A stretch of 64,000 nt of DNA from Bifidobacterium asteroides (GTDB lineage: Bacteria > Actinomycetota > Actinomycetes > Actinomycetales > Bifidobacteriaceae): positions 1,922,001 to 1,986,000 of the forward strand of contig NZ_CP132384.1 of assembly GCF_030758775.1 (NCBI RefSeq), in the 5' to 3' direction. This document shows, in pieces, positions 28,364 to 37,350 of the stretch. The notes below the pieces were generated by a model. It was not told the DNA's origin and did no database searches. It was given only the letters and a program-made list of their open reading frames with translations. Position 1 is the first letter of the stretch; every line of letters starts with the position of its first letter. The translations under genes and the position numbers were made by a program.

Positions 28364-28487
28364 CCGTGCCCTTTCAACCTTATCGGTGCTCTAGTCAGCC
28401 GTCCATATCTCGCGGACGATTAGAGACACCCGACTCAGAAGACCAAGAGCCCATAAGCGCTCACACCTACAGCTCTTTTATTTATGC

Positions 28488-30158
28488 TTACTCCACAAAC
28501 CACACGCAGGAATTTTCTCGTAATTCCTCTTTTTGAAGCTTCTCATCGATATCGTCACTACATAGAACGATCGTCCCATCTATATTGAGACCAACTTTGC
28601 CTGGGCCGAAGTTCAGAAGACAATGCAACCCTGTCGAAAGTTTAATATGCAGGATTCTTGGATCACCGTCTTTGAGGATTTCCATAGTGGTAGTACCTTC
28701 TGCAACCACCCATTGACGTCGGAGAGCTAAAGCCTTTCGATACAATTCCAGCGCTGAATCCTGCCTACCATCTTCTCTCTGAACCGCATAGGTCGAGAAC
28801 CAACTTGGTTGGGGAAGCCAGGGTCGGGCATACTTGGCTGAACTGAATCCGTAAGCGTTTGTCTCCGAAACTGTCCAAGGGAGTGGAACCCTGCACCCAT
28901 CGCGGCCCCTGACCTTATGATTTGAACGCTCCCAGCTCGGATCCTGAATGTCTTCTTCCTTGATGTCCAAATCCTCTGGCAGGCCTAATTCGTCACCTTG
29001 ATAGATGTAAGCAGTTCCCGGCAATGCAAGAATGAGCATTCCAGCTGCACGGGCTCGAGCCTGACCCACTGATTGATTGATGACCGGTCGAGTACCGGCA
29101 GAAGTTACCCATTCGACCACATCGGCGCCCTTGGGCAAAGCGAGACGCGATGCTACGCGAGGCACATCGTGATTGCCCAATACCCAGCTTGGAGAGCCGC
29201 CGACCCTACGGAAACCATTCCATGTTCGTTCAATAGCATCCTGGTACTCCTGTCTATCCCAGTCACACTTAGAAAGAGAGAAATCGAACACTGATCCGAG
29301 CTCGTCAGATCTTGCATAGTCATATACCCGATCCGTGATCGGAGTCCAAGATTCCCCCACAGCCATACGGGGTGGGTTATATTCGTTGAAGACCTTACGC
29401 CATTCTCGGTAGATATCATGCACCTCGTCACGATCAAACAAAGGATCATCTCCCTTGTCCGACAAGGGCTCCTGATCAGCAGGATCAGGCCTGTCACGCA
29501 AGGGTTCAGCTAAATCCTTGGCCAGGCCATGCGACACATCAATACGGAATCCGTCAACCCCATGATCGCTCCAGAAAGCCAGCGTCTTCAGAAAGTCCTT
29601 CCTGACTTCTTCGTTGTCCCAGTTGAAATCAGGCTGTTCTTTGGTGAAAAGATGCAGATAGTACCAGCCATCGCCGCACGGCTCCCAAGCACTGCCGCCA
29701 ACTCCTGAAAGCCAGTTAGAGGGGGGCTGACTTCCATTGGGGCCTTTCCCCTTCCTAAAGACAAACCTCTGACGCATAGGCGAATCAGGTCCATCCTTCA
29801 AAGCTTGCTGAAACCAGGGATGCTGATTGGAGCAATGGTTGGGAACGATATCCACAATCACCTTTATTCCCGAATCATGGGCATCGTGCACCAAAGCATC
29901 AAAATCATCCATAGTCCCTAGACGCGGATCAACGTTACGATAATCTGCCACATCATAGCCTCCGTCCACTAGAGGTGAAGGATAGAAAGGAGTCAGCCAT
30001 ATAGCATCAACACCTAACTTGGTTAGATAGGGCAGTCCGGACATCACTCCTCGCAAATCCCCTATTCCATCTCCGCTAGCATCACGGAAAGACCGGGGGT
30101 AAATCTGGTAGACAGTGGCATTCTTCCACCAGTCTGGGTCCAGCATATCGTTGATCAT
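28488..30158 (-). CDS. GH13 alpha-glucosidase
   Basis: 556 aa cytoplasmic enzyme that hydrolyses alpha-glucosidic bonds of short oligosaccharides such as sucrose, its isomers or isomaltose. It starts MINDMLDPDWWKNATVYQIY. GH13 conserved regions are DIVPNHCSNQHPW (region I), DGFRIDVSHGL with nucleophile Asp207, AVGESW with acid/base Glu269, and LGNHDVPR with Asp331. QPDFNWDNEEV is typical of the oligo-1,6-glucosidase/alpha-glucosidase branch. It is the last gene of the transporter operon, 3 bp after the inner permease, so it most likely acts on the sugar that the transporter brings in. Confidence 0.93.
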   Translation of the reverse strand: MINDMLDPDWWKNATVYQIYPRSFRDASGDGIGDLRGVMSGLPYLTKLGVDAIWLTPFYPSPLVDGGYDVADYRNVDPRLGTMDDFDALVHDAHDSGIKVIVDIVPNHCSNQHPWFQQALKDGPDSPMRQRFVFRKGKGPNGSQPPSNWLSGVGGSAWEPCGDGWYYLHLFTKEQPDFNWDNEEVRKDFLKTLAFWSDHGVDGFRIDVSHGLAKDLAEPLRDRPDPADQEPLSDKGDDPLFDRDEVHDIYREWRKVFNEYNPPRMAVGESWTPITDRVYDYARSDELGSVFDFSLSKCDWDRQEYQDAIERTWNGFRRVGGSPSWVLGNHDVPRVASRLALPKGADVVEWVTSAGTRPVINQSVGQARARAAGMLILALPGTAYIYQGDELGLPEDLDIKEEDIQDPSWERSNHKVRGRDGCRVPLPWTVSETNAYGFSSAKYARPWLPQPSWFSTYAVQREDGRQDSALELYRKALALRRQWVVAEGTTTMEILKDGDPRILHIKLSTGLHCLLNFGPGKVGLNIDGTIVLCSDDIDEKLQKEELRENSCVWFVE

Positions 30159-30161
30159 CCA

Positions 30162-30986
30162 TCACTCCTTTACTGAGCCTTCGAGCATCGCCCGTATAAA
30201 ATATTTTTGTAGAAATATAAAGAGAATCATGGTTGGCGCCATGATGAGCAGAGAGCCTGCGTTGAGCAGAACGACATCTGTCGAATACTGTCCAACGAAA
30301 CTTTGCAGAGCCCCAGCCATTGTCCGCTTGGTCGGATCATCGATAAGTACTACAGCCAGCAGGAACTGATTCCATGTTGACAGAAAAGTTAGTATTCCCA
30401 GCGAAGATATGGCAGGAATCACCAGCGGCAGTTGGATGCTACGGAATATACGTAACTGTCCGGCCCCGTCTAGGCTGGCAGCTTCGATTAGATCACGGGG
30501 CATCTGGGCGAAGTAGGTTCGCATCCAGATGACTCCAAACGGCATATTCAATCCGATCATCGGCAGGATCATAGCCAGCCGCGTATTGAGCAATCCCATT
30601 GATTGGATTTCATAATACAGAGGAGTTACCAGCACCTCGAACGGCAGCGTCAGCCCTACAAAGAGAAGGGCATATGCAATCCAACCACCTGCAACATGCA
30701 AAGAACCTAGTGCATACCCGCCCATAGCACTGCAGATGAGAGTTACCGGAACCACAGCCACGACCAGGATCACACTGGAAATCAGCAGAGGAGTGATGTT
30801 GGCTACTTTCCAAGCAGCAGCAAAATTCTCCCAATGCGGATGGGCGGTGAATTGAATCCCATATGGCATGGAACCTTGAGGCTGTAGTGCAGCTGAAAGC
30901 ATGCTGATAAAAGGCAAGACACAAAAAATAACAGTGAGCGCCAGCGTCAGATTTCCTAGAACACGGACAGATAAGGACTGCTTCAT
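30162..30986 (-). CDS. Carbohydrate ABC transporter permease (MalG-like)
   Basis: 274 aa inner-membrane permease with six hydrophobic segments. The start at 30986 (MKQSLSVRVLGNLTL) has GGAGGC upstream, and its ATG overlaps the stop of the preceding permease (ATGA). The EAA loop that docks the ATPase is EAASLDGAGQLRIFRSIQLPL. No ATPase gene is in the cluster, as is usual for bifidobacterial sugar importers that share one MsmK-type ATPase encoded elsewhere. Confidence 0.93.
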   Translation of the reverse strand: MKQSLSVRVLGNLTLALTVIFCVLPFISMLSAALQPQGSMPYGIQFTAHPHWENFAAAWKVANITPLLISSVILVVAVVPVTLICSAMGGYALGSLHVAGGWIAYALLFVGLTLPFEVLVTPLYYEIQSMGLLNTRLAMILPMIGLNMPFGVIWMRTYFAQMPRDLIEAASLDGAGQLRIFRSIQLPLVIPAISSLGILTFLSTWNQFLLAVVLIDDPTKRTMAGALQSFVGQYSTDVVLLNAGSLLIMAPTMILFIFLQKYFIRAMLEGSVKE

Positions 30987-31951
30987 GCTGCCTCCTCCGA
31001 CTTGCCCTGAACCAGCCGCTGCAAGGGTCCAACTACAAGCAGGACCAAAATCATGAGCACCACAGCCAGAGCGGAAGCCAAACCGACTTTGTTCTGTGTA
31101 AAGGCCAGTCGGTAGACCATAACGCCGGGAACCATCGTCGAATAGCCCGGACCGCCTTGAGTAGCCATAAAGACGACATCGAAACTTGCCAGCGCCGCGA
31201 CCATGGTCATGGTCAAGCAGACAGCTATCTGACCACGCAGGCCAGGCAGGGTAATATGCCATAACTGACTCCACCAGCCGGCACCGTCAATGCTTGCTGC
31301 CTCATAAAGAGATTTGCTGATGCTGCCGATACCCGCTGAGAGCAGAACGATACAGAATCCCAGCTGCAACCAAAACCCAATAACTCCTACGGCGTTCAGT
31401 GCTGTACGCTGATTTCCTAGCCATGCCGTGGCATGAGAGCCAAGACCCATCGCTTTAAGCATCTGATTAACGATGCCATCCTGAGCCAGCATCCAAGTCC
31501 AAGCCACACCTGCCGCGGCTCCAGGTATTACCCTGGGAAGGAACATGCAGACCTGTGCCACAGAGCTGAAGGTTTTGCTGCGAACATCTCGAATGAGCGA
31601 TGCCAAAATGATACCTAGGGCAACCGGAATCAGCGCAAAGGGAATGATCAAGTAAAACGAATGAGCAATACTGCCTCTCAGGACCGGATCGGTAAAAACA
31701 CGGATGAAATTATCGAATCCAACCCATGTGCTGGCATCAACCCCATTCCAACTGTAAAAGGAGTACCAAGCAGTCTGAATGATGGGCCAAAAGACGAAAA
31801 CTATATAGAAAGCGAGCCCAGGCAACAGGAAAAGCCAGCCGATGAGTGTAAGACCAGCTTTATGGCGCCTATGCCCATCTCGCTTGGCGGTGCGAACGGC
31901 ATTCGAGCAATGTCGCTCCGCACCCGCCTCAGCTTTGAAAGAGGTACTCAC
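30983..31951 (-). CDS. Carbohydrate ABC transporter permease (MalF-like)
   Basis: 322 aa, six or seven transmembrane segments after a basic, cytoplasmic N-terminus. The EAA loop is YEAASIDGAGWWSQLWHITLPG. AWYSFYSWNGVDASTWVGFDNF is typical of the first periplasmic loop of this family. It overlaps the binding-protein gene upstream and the second permease downstream by 4 bp each, so the genes are translationally coupled. Its partner permease is encoded at 30162-30986. Confidence 0.93.
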   Translation of the reverse strand: MSTSFKAEAGAERHCSNAVRTAKRDGHRRHKAGLTLIGWLFLLPGLAFYIVFVFWPIIQTAWYSFYSWNGVDASTWVGFDNFIRVFTDPVLRGSIAHSFYLIIPFALIPVALGIILASLIRDVRSKTFSSVAQVCMFLPRVIPGAAAGVAWTWMLAQDGIVNQMLKAMGLGSHATAWLGNQRTALNAVGVIGFWLQLGFCIVLLSAGIGSISKSLYEAASIDGAGWWSQLWHITLPGLRGQIAVCLTMTMVAALASFDVVFMATQGGPGYSTMVPGVMVYRLAFTQNKVGLASALAVVLMILVLLVVGPLQRLVQGKSEEAA

Positions 31952-33285
31952 TGCATGACCTCTTGCTTATACTCATTTTGAACGTTTTGCGTAAACTGGC
32001 TGGGTGAAATACTGCCGTCCACCAGAAGCTGGAAATTAGGCACCAGAGCACTGGCCTGAAGACCGGCAGTGGCATTATTAATGAAATCAGTAGAGTTCCC
32101 AGATTCAAACACATTCAAGTAAGAATCGAACATGCTCTTCTGCAGATCATTTTTGGCCTTGGGCACGGTCTGTCCCTTGACCGTCTTGGGGAAGTAACCG
32201 CTGACATCAGCAATTATCTGACGGGCCTCATCGCTCTGTGTGTAATTAAGGAAGCAAGCCGCTGCATCTTTCTGGGCCGAGTTTGTCGGGATACCAAAGA
32301 AACTTCCTCCATTGGCTGCAATATTAGGCTTTTGATCCGCCGAATTGGAAGGGAATGGAACGAATTGGACATCAGCTCCCAAGGAGTCGTTCATCTGATC
32401 CAGGTTCCAATTCCCGCTGGGGAAGAACACACCCTGGCCATTGGCAAATCTATTCAGCGCTGAAGAACCGTCAACGGCATTGACATCAGAAGGCAGATAC
32501 CCGTTCTTGCTCCAGCTCTGAATCCGCTCGGCAGCCTTTTTTGCTCCCTTGGTATCGAAAGTGGATCCGTCCCGCTGCAAAATCCAGTCGGTTACTGTTT
32601 TCAAAGAGTCATTGTTGACCATCATAGCCTGGAAGATGAAAGAAAGACCCCCATCTTTTCCATTAATCATCACGGGAATCTCACCGGCATCTTTAACTTT
32701 GGCCATGTCTGATTCCAAATCATCCATAGTCGTTGGCACCTTCTCGATACCAGCTTTTTTCAACAACTTGGTATTTACATACATGCCAGCGACCGAATAG
32801 GAGTTGGGAAGCGCATAGAGATTGCCCTTACCTACCTTGCCTGCTCCGTCAGCGCGGTACAGCTGGGTCTGCGACTGCGGAACCTTCCAGCCGTATGCCT
32901 GAACGTAAGGTTCAAGAGAGATGACGTGCTTTCCCTTGACAGCAGAGTTAACATCAGTGACACGAGCAATATCTGGAGCATCCTTAGACGCAATAAGACG
33001 AGGACCGTTTTGGGATGTTACATTGTCCGGATCGTAATGCGCTTTAATTTTGATCTTCGGATATTTCTTTGTAAACCCTTTAATCAGCGCATCGTCTACA
33101 GTCTTTAGACCTGCACCATCCCAGAGTGTCAGACTGTAGCTCTTATCACCCAGATCGGTGCTGACAGAATCCGGTTCGTTGCTTCCCGCCTGCTTGTCCG
33201 AACCCCCAGGCCCACAGGCTACGAGCGAAACCGCTAATCCGACGGACAGCAGCATCGCTGCCCCATGTTTAAAGAACGACTGCAT
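31948..33285 (-). CDS. Sugar ABC transporter substrate-binding lipoprotein
   Basis: 445 aa extracellular solute-binding protein (family 1). The start at 33285 is set by AGGAGGAAAG immediately upstream; the longer open frame to 33333 is not needed. The lipoprotein signal peptide ends in the lipobox SLVAC, so Cys is lipidated and the protein is held at the outer face of the membrane. The mature part has SYSLTLWDGAGLKTVDDALI and NGQGVFFPSGNWNLDQM, typical of family-1 binding proteins. As first gene of the operon it is controlled from the divergent 33286-33577 region, where LacI-type operator sites lie. Confidence 0.93.
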   Translation of the reverse strand: MQSFFKHGAAMLLSVGLAVSLVACGPGGSDKQAGSNEPDSVSTDLGDKSYSLTLWDGAGLKTVDDALIKGFTKKYPKIKIKAHYDPDNVTSQNGPRLIASKDAPDIARVTDVNSAVKGKHVISLEPYVQAYGWKVPQSQTQLYRADGAGKVGKGNLYALPNSYSVAGMYVNTKLLKKAGIEKVPTTMDDLESDMAKVKDAGEIPVMINGKDGGLSFIFQAMMVNNDSLKTVTDWILQRDGSTFDTKGAKKAAERIQSWSKNGYLPSDVNAVDGSSALNRFANGQGVFFPSGNWNLDQMNDSLGADVQFVPFPSNSADQKPNIAANGGSFFGIPTNSAQKDAAACFLNYTQSDEARQIIADVSGYFPKTVKGQTVPKAKNDLQKSMFDSYLNVFESGNSTDFINNATAGLQASALVPNFQLLVDGSISPSQFTQNVQNEYKQEVMQ

Positions 33286-33326
33286 CTTTCCTCCTGCCGT
33301 ACAGATGTTCACTTCGTCGATGAACT

Positions 33327-33344
33327 TGCACAACCGATATTATA
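33327..33344. promoter_or_regulatory. LacI-type operator-like site 1
   Basis: TGCACAACCGATATTATA, the reverse of the pattern TATAATATCGGTTGTGCA. It lies 42 bp upstream of the binding-protein start and matches the sites at 33395, 33532 and 36185. Confidence 0.6.
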
Positions 33345-33394
33345 TTTGATATTGCTATATTTATGACATCATTTTTTCTAATTTACTCTCCATT

Positions 33395-33412
33395 TGTAAT
33401 ATCGGTTGCACA
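33395..33412. promoter_or_regulatory. LacI-type operator-like site 2
   Basis: TGTAATATCGGTTGCACA, in the middle of the divergent intergenic region and inverted relative to site 1 (68 bp apart), an arrangement that would allow looping. Confidence 0.6.
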
Positions 33413-33531
33413 CAGTATATAAACGTAATCCAGCTCCTGTCAAATTGTTCCCACCTTTTCCTATGCCGAACAAGCCTCTTCACCTTCTTCGCCGAATCAA
33501 AGTTCAGCAATGACAACGCCTTAATTCATGC

Positions 33532-33549
33532 TGTAAAATCGGTTGTGTT
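33532..33549. promoter_or_regulatory. LacI-type operator-like site 3
   Basis: TGTAAAATCGGTTGTGTT, 28 bp upstream of the LacI regulator start; suggests autoregulation. Confidence 0.55.
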
Positions 33550-33577
33550 CTAAAGTAACCACAACAGAGGCATATGC

Positions 33578-34609
33578 ATGCGAGAACCGACCATTTACGA
33601 CGTCGCAAAAAAAGCGGGCGTCTCCCCGTCAACAGTCTCTCGCGCACTACACGGTAAAGATAGAGTTTCAGCCGACACAAGGAGTAAGGTTTTCCAAGCC
33701 AGTGAGCAGCTTGGCTTCACGGCATCCAAGGAAGCCTCGAGACTGAGAAGCGGGAAAACCGGGCGAATTGCCCTGATTGTCGGCAACCGAATGTCAGGAT
33801 GGTACAGCTCAGAATTAGCTGAAGGGGTTTATTCAGCCCTGAGCAACGAAGGCTATGATTTGCTCTTCTATCGAGTTGCGGACCGAAAGCAACGCGCTGA
33901 TTTCTTCTCTTCGATGCCGATCAAACGCAATACGGATGCTGTCATCATTTCTTCCTTCGCTCTAACTGAGAATGAAGGACAATCTCTACGTGATGTGGGA
34001 GTACCCATAGTAGGCGTCAACACTATGCACCTCAACGACCGTTATAGCATGGCATCCATAGGCGTAGATGAAATCTCCGCATTGAAGAACCTGATTCATC
34101 GCCTCTGCGTCATGGGGCACACGCGTATCGCTTTTATCCAGACGACTCCGATAAACAAGGATTTCGTTTGGGATGCCGACCAGCGGATTGAAGGATACCG
34201 TCAGGGAATACGAGCTGCTGGCATTACCCATCGAAAAGATTACGAGATTCCCGTTCCCCATAGTTCTGAAGCAGGCAGCATTGCAGTCAGCGCCATACTT
34301 GCCTTAGATCCTCAGCCAACAGCCATATGCTGCATCAGCGACGAAGTGGCAATTAGCCTGGTACATGAATTACGGCGTTACGGAGTACGTGTTCCGGATG
34401 ATATTTCTGTCGTAGGCTTTGACGACCGTGAGATGGCGGCTCCGCTCGGCATTTCGACGATCAGGCACCGTCCCGACGAATATGGCAAAACGGCTGGACT
34501 GATGGCAGTACGACTGGCCCGTGGGGAGACATTAGACCAGTCAAGAATAGTCGCGCCTGCTTCTCTCATTCTACGAGACACCATCGGCCCAGCACGTCAC
34601 ATTAATTAA
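33578..34609 (+). CDS. LacI-family transcriptional regulator of the sucrose/alpha-glucoside locus
   Basis: 343 aa. The N-terminal HTH and hinge are TIYDVAKKAGVSPSTVSRAL and onward, followed by the sugar-binding core (GRIALIVGNRMSGWYSSELAE) and the C-terminal VPDDISVVGFDDREMAAPLG and STIRHRPDEYGKTAG. The ATG at 33578 follows GAGG. It is divergent from the transporter operon and convergent with the sucrose phosphorylase gene. Four sites sharing TGTAAWATCGGTTG lie in front of its own gene, the operon and sucrose phosphorylase, so it is the likely local repressor. The inducer is unknown. Confidence 0.95.
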   Translation: MREPTIYDVAKKAGVSPSTVSRALHGKDRVSADTRSKVFQASEQLGFTASKEASRLRSGKTGRIALIVGNRMSGWYSSELAEGVYSALSNEGYDLLFYRVADRKQRADFFSSMPIKRNTDAVIISSFALTENEGQSLRDVGVPIVGVNTMHLNDRYSMASIGVDEISALKNLIHRLCVMGHTRIAFIQTTPINKDFVWDADQRIEGYRQGIRAAGITHRKDYEIPVPHSSEAGSIAVSAILALDPQPTAICCISDEVAISLVHELRRYGVRVPDDISVVGFDDREMAAPLGISTIRHRPDEYGKTAGLMAVRLARGETLDQSRIVAPASLILRDTIGPARHIN

Positions 34610-34628
34610 CAGATAGACCCCAGACTCG

Positions 34629-36143
34629 TCATATGATCGTAGGAGGATTCTCTAGGAGGTCAGAGCTGTGATGATGCCCTGTTCCGCTCTCCCAATCCAG
34701 CTCGGCGACACCACTGGCATCTTCGGGTATGGCTGCTTTCATAGGATTAAAAGTGAGTTGAATCCTGCTCGTTTCACCTTTCCACCTCAGAAAAAGAGGG
34801 CCTTTATCAATCAATTCGTAGGAAAATTCTCCATCAAAGGCATCTAATCGATTGCGCAACTTACACAGGGCATTGAGAGCCCTGACCACGGGGCGCCGAA
34901 GAGCCTGGTCGATTTCCACTACTGAATATGCATGCCGATTAATATCTCTCCCATTGCCAGTCCGCTTGAGAAGCTCCATATCATTCTCCCCTGCCAGAGC
35001 ACCGACGTAGTAAACCTGAGGAACCCCTGGCAGGAAGAATTGGACAGCCCGAGCCGCTAGATAAAGATGATCATCACAACCTAAAGCTGAGTAGTAAGTT
35101 GAATTGATCTGATAAAGATCCAGATTACTGGCAGCCGCGCCAGTAGCCGCCTGAGACTGACCCGCAGTTTTCTGATGAATAGTGCGCACTAAGGCATCCA
35201 CTGCCGCATCGTTAACTAGACCCTTTAAACTTCTGTCCGTCTGATCGGAACCGATATCTATAACCCCAATGCCGTCGTGCGTATCCAGAACATTGATGGA
35301 GTTGCTGGGCCGCACACTTATCCAATGCGCCAGTGCCTGCAAATCTCCGCTATAGAGCGAATGGAGAAGAAGGGCAGGCAATGCAAAATCATAGACTCGG
35401 TCGACTTTGGAAGCTATCTCTATCTGTTTTTTATAATAGGAATGGACCTCTATCAGGGTTTCAAGACCGCGCTTTTCCGCCTCTTGCTTGATAGATTCAA
35501 TCAGACGGAATGTTTTGGGGATCATGAAACAGCTAGTTCCGGCTTGTTTGGTGCCATAACCAACAGCATCCAGTCGGATATATCGCACTCGACTTTCTGC
35601 AAGTCTGTCAAGAATCGACAGGATATAGCTCCATCCCTGCTTGCTGTCAGTGTCAATGTCTACCTGCTGAGGTGTAAAGGTCGTCCAAACCAGTCTCGTC
35701 TTCTCTGCCCAAGAGTATTGGGAAAAGGGCAGACCAGGACGAGGACGATATATCCCTGATAGATCTTCTTCAGATGCACCATCAGGGAAGACTGATGACA
35801 TAGTCAGGAACATATCATGGAAAGGGCTGTCTTCACCGCGGCGCATAACATCCTGGAATTGCTCTGATTTCCAAGACATGTGGTTGACAATGGTATCCAC
35901 CATGATTCCATGAGTACGGCTAAGCTCCCTAACATCATCCCAAGAACCAAGACGTGGGTCTACCTTTGTATGGTCAATCGGATCAAAGCCAGCATCTGCC
36001 CCATCATAAGGAGTAAAAAATGGCAGAATATGAACGCCACAATAAACTCCAGCAAACCTGGTCCGCAACATTTCGGTCAGTGATGCCAAAGTGCCGTCGC
36101 CAAAGCGATCCACATAAGCAATAAGTTGAACCGTGTTTTCCAT
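34629..36143 (-). CDS. Sucrose phosphorylase (GH13_18)
   Basis: 504 aa, the same length as the B. adolescentis enzyme. It phosphorolyses sucrose to alpha-glucose 1-phosphate and fructose, feeding the bifid shunt without spending ATP on the glucose. The start at 36143 has GGAGGAATA upstream. Nucleophile Asp192 (YIRLDAVGYG), acid/base Glu232 (LIEVHSYYKK) and stabiliser Asp290 (VLDTHDGIG) align exactly in number. GAAASNLDLYQINSTYYSAL and FFLPGVPQVYYVGALAG are family hallmarks. An operator-like palindrome lies 42 bp upstream of the start. Confidence 0.98.
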   Translation of the reverse strand: MENTVQLIAYVDRFGDGTLASLTEMLRTRFAGVYCGVHILPFFTPYDGADAGFDPIDHTKVDPRLGSWDDVRELSRTHGIMVDTIVNHMSWKSEQFQDVMRRGEDSPFHDMFLTMSSVFPDGASEEDLSGIYRPRPGLPFSQYSWAEKTRLVWTTFTPQQVDIDTDSKQGWSYILSILDRLAESRVRYIRLDAVGYGTKQAGTSCFMIPKTFRLIESIKQEAEKRGLETLIEVHSYYKKQIEIASKVDRVYDFALPALLLHSLYSGDLQALAHWISVRPSNSINVLDTHDGIGVIDIGSDQTDRSLKGLVNDAAVDALVRTIHQKTAGQSQAATGAAASNLDLYQINSTYYSALGCDDHLYLAARAVQFFLPGVPQVYYVGALAGENDMELLKRTGNGRDINRHAYSVVEIDQALRRPVVRALNALCKLRNRLDAFDGEFSYELIDKGPLFLRWKGETSRIQLTFNPMKAAIPEDASGVAELDWESGTGHHHSSDLLENPPTII

Positions 36144-36184
36144 TATTCCTCCGAGTACAGTCAGCAACCACGCTTGATCATCAT

Positions 36185-36202
36185 TGTAAAATCGATTCTA
36201 CA
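36185..36202. promoter_or_regulatory. LacI-type operator upstream of sucrose phosphorylase
   Basis: TGTAAAATCGATTCTACA is an almost perfect 18-bp palindrome with the central CG usual for LacI-family operators. Its left half equals that of the site at 33532, linking sucrose phosphorylase to the 33578-34609 regulator. Confidence 0.7.
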
Positions 36203-36584
36203 AGTATCTAATAAGGCGACGACAGAGCATCGAGCTAACGACTATGGATAGACAGACAGGAAGTAGGATTAATTGATCTGGTTCTAACGAGAACCTGAAG
36301 TCGTCAATCGAGTTCGAACAGCCGAAAGGTCCAGCAGATCATTAAGACAGTTTTAGAATCATGAATATATTGAAATTGGAAAGATCTAATATATGATCCT
36401 TTCAAGCTTGGCCATCGTCTGCCACAAACCGATTCCGCTAGCCTGCGCAGAATCATGCGGGACACCTCCAGCCGCACTTCTTCTGTCCATCTTCTCCCCA
36501 GAACCCAGGATTCATCCCGAATATGCCGATCCTTGCCCAGCGAATCGATCCACAACTCTTACCAAACAATCAGCCATCCCCATC
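36203..36584. other. Intergenic region left of the dead LacI gene
   Basis: About 380 bp. It carries the promoter of sucrose phosphorylase (minus strand) near its left end. The rest, up to 36584, may be the decayed 5' part of the LacI pseudogene, but no HTH is readable. Confidence 0.4.
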
Positions 36585-37277
36585 ATCATGACCAATATTG
36601 AGCATTCCTTGTGCACATCCGTATTCGAGGGGGCTCAGGAAATCCACAAAAGATATCCAGCTGATCGGCACCAATGCCTATTCTGATTCAGAGCGACAGA
36701 CCAGTCTGCTCAAGTTCCTTCGCTCTCTTGGTGTCTATATCGTAATAGACTGCTCCTCCGACCTGGAGTGTGCGGCCTCGGTCAAGTTACCCATAGTGCT
36801 GGTGGATCATGTCGAGCTCTGCAGCATAACCGAAACTGCCGCGTCCTGGAGGACACCTCGTTGTAGGGCAAATGTCGACCAGATATTTACGGGGAGCCGG
36901 CTGCCAACACACTGCCTTCGCTTCTCTCCCACTCCTTCGGAAACCAGTCCATATGTGACCGCTGCATAGTATTCTGCAGACAGCGTGAGATCAGCCAACT
37001 TCCACCAGCAACGACGCTCTCCGTGCGGGAATTGTCAATCCCATTCAGGAGTCGCGTACCCGACGACATCAAAGCCGACAGCACCGAAGACGCACGCGCG
37101 GACGGCTATCCCCAGATCCCCTTATCAGTCATCACTGCGCCCGATGTCGATATGGAGCGCGATGCTGCCACTCTTTTGATGGGCGAGTTCAGCAACTCAC
37201 AGCATGTGCACGGCTCCGTGTTGATTGAGCTGACCCTGGTAGAGCGGGATTCAAGCAGGTCAGCGTACTCGCACTGA
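36585..37277 (+). pseudogene. Decayed LacI-family regulator
   Basis: Pieces of the LacI sugar-binding domain occur in order but in different frames on the plus strand. MTNIEHSLCTSVFEGAQEI (from 36588) is the start of the core, QLIGTNAYSDSERQTSLLKF is about 36660-36720, and RVPDDI is followed by IPLSVITAPDVDMERDAATL and LVERDSS to a stop at 37277. At least two frameshifts and a missing middle part are evident. It was probably a second sugar regulator in this locus. Confidence 0.75.
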
Positions 37278-37350
37278 GAAAACAATCAGCATGCTATAAC
37301 CATGCTTCATCATGACCAACCGGCAATACCTGCTCTTACGGTAATGCCAT

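Larger units (their letters stand above)
27019..28487. other. Decayed region without intact genes
   Basis: About 1.5 kb. It contains coding-like scraps. On the plus strand there is a frame ending at 27191 with QTIVLPSKDIFNDIYWLLG, and a scrap at about 27220-27330 with GHAGINLGIAHC that recalls the NLGLAHG box of LanC-type cyclases. On the minus strand there is a frame ending at 27849 with HQDMLALGLVKDQDEGLNAR. Direct-repeat copy 2 lies at 27424-27554 and a long hairpin at 28317-28363. I see no complete gene. Confidence 0.5.

Noticed and set aside
34620-35000. Premature truncation of sucrose phosphorylase
   Set aside because: From the ATG at 36143 the protein is 504 aa and ends with the family-typical DLLENPPTII tail, so it is complete.
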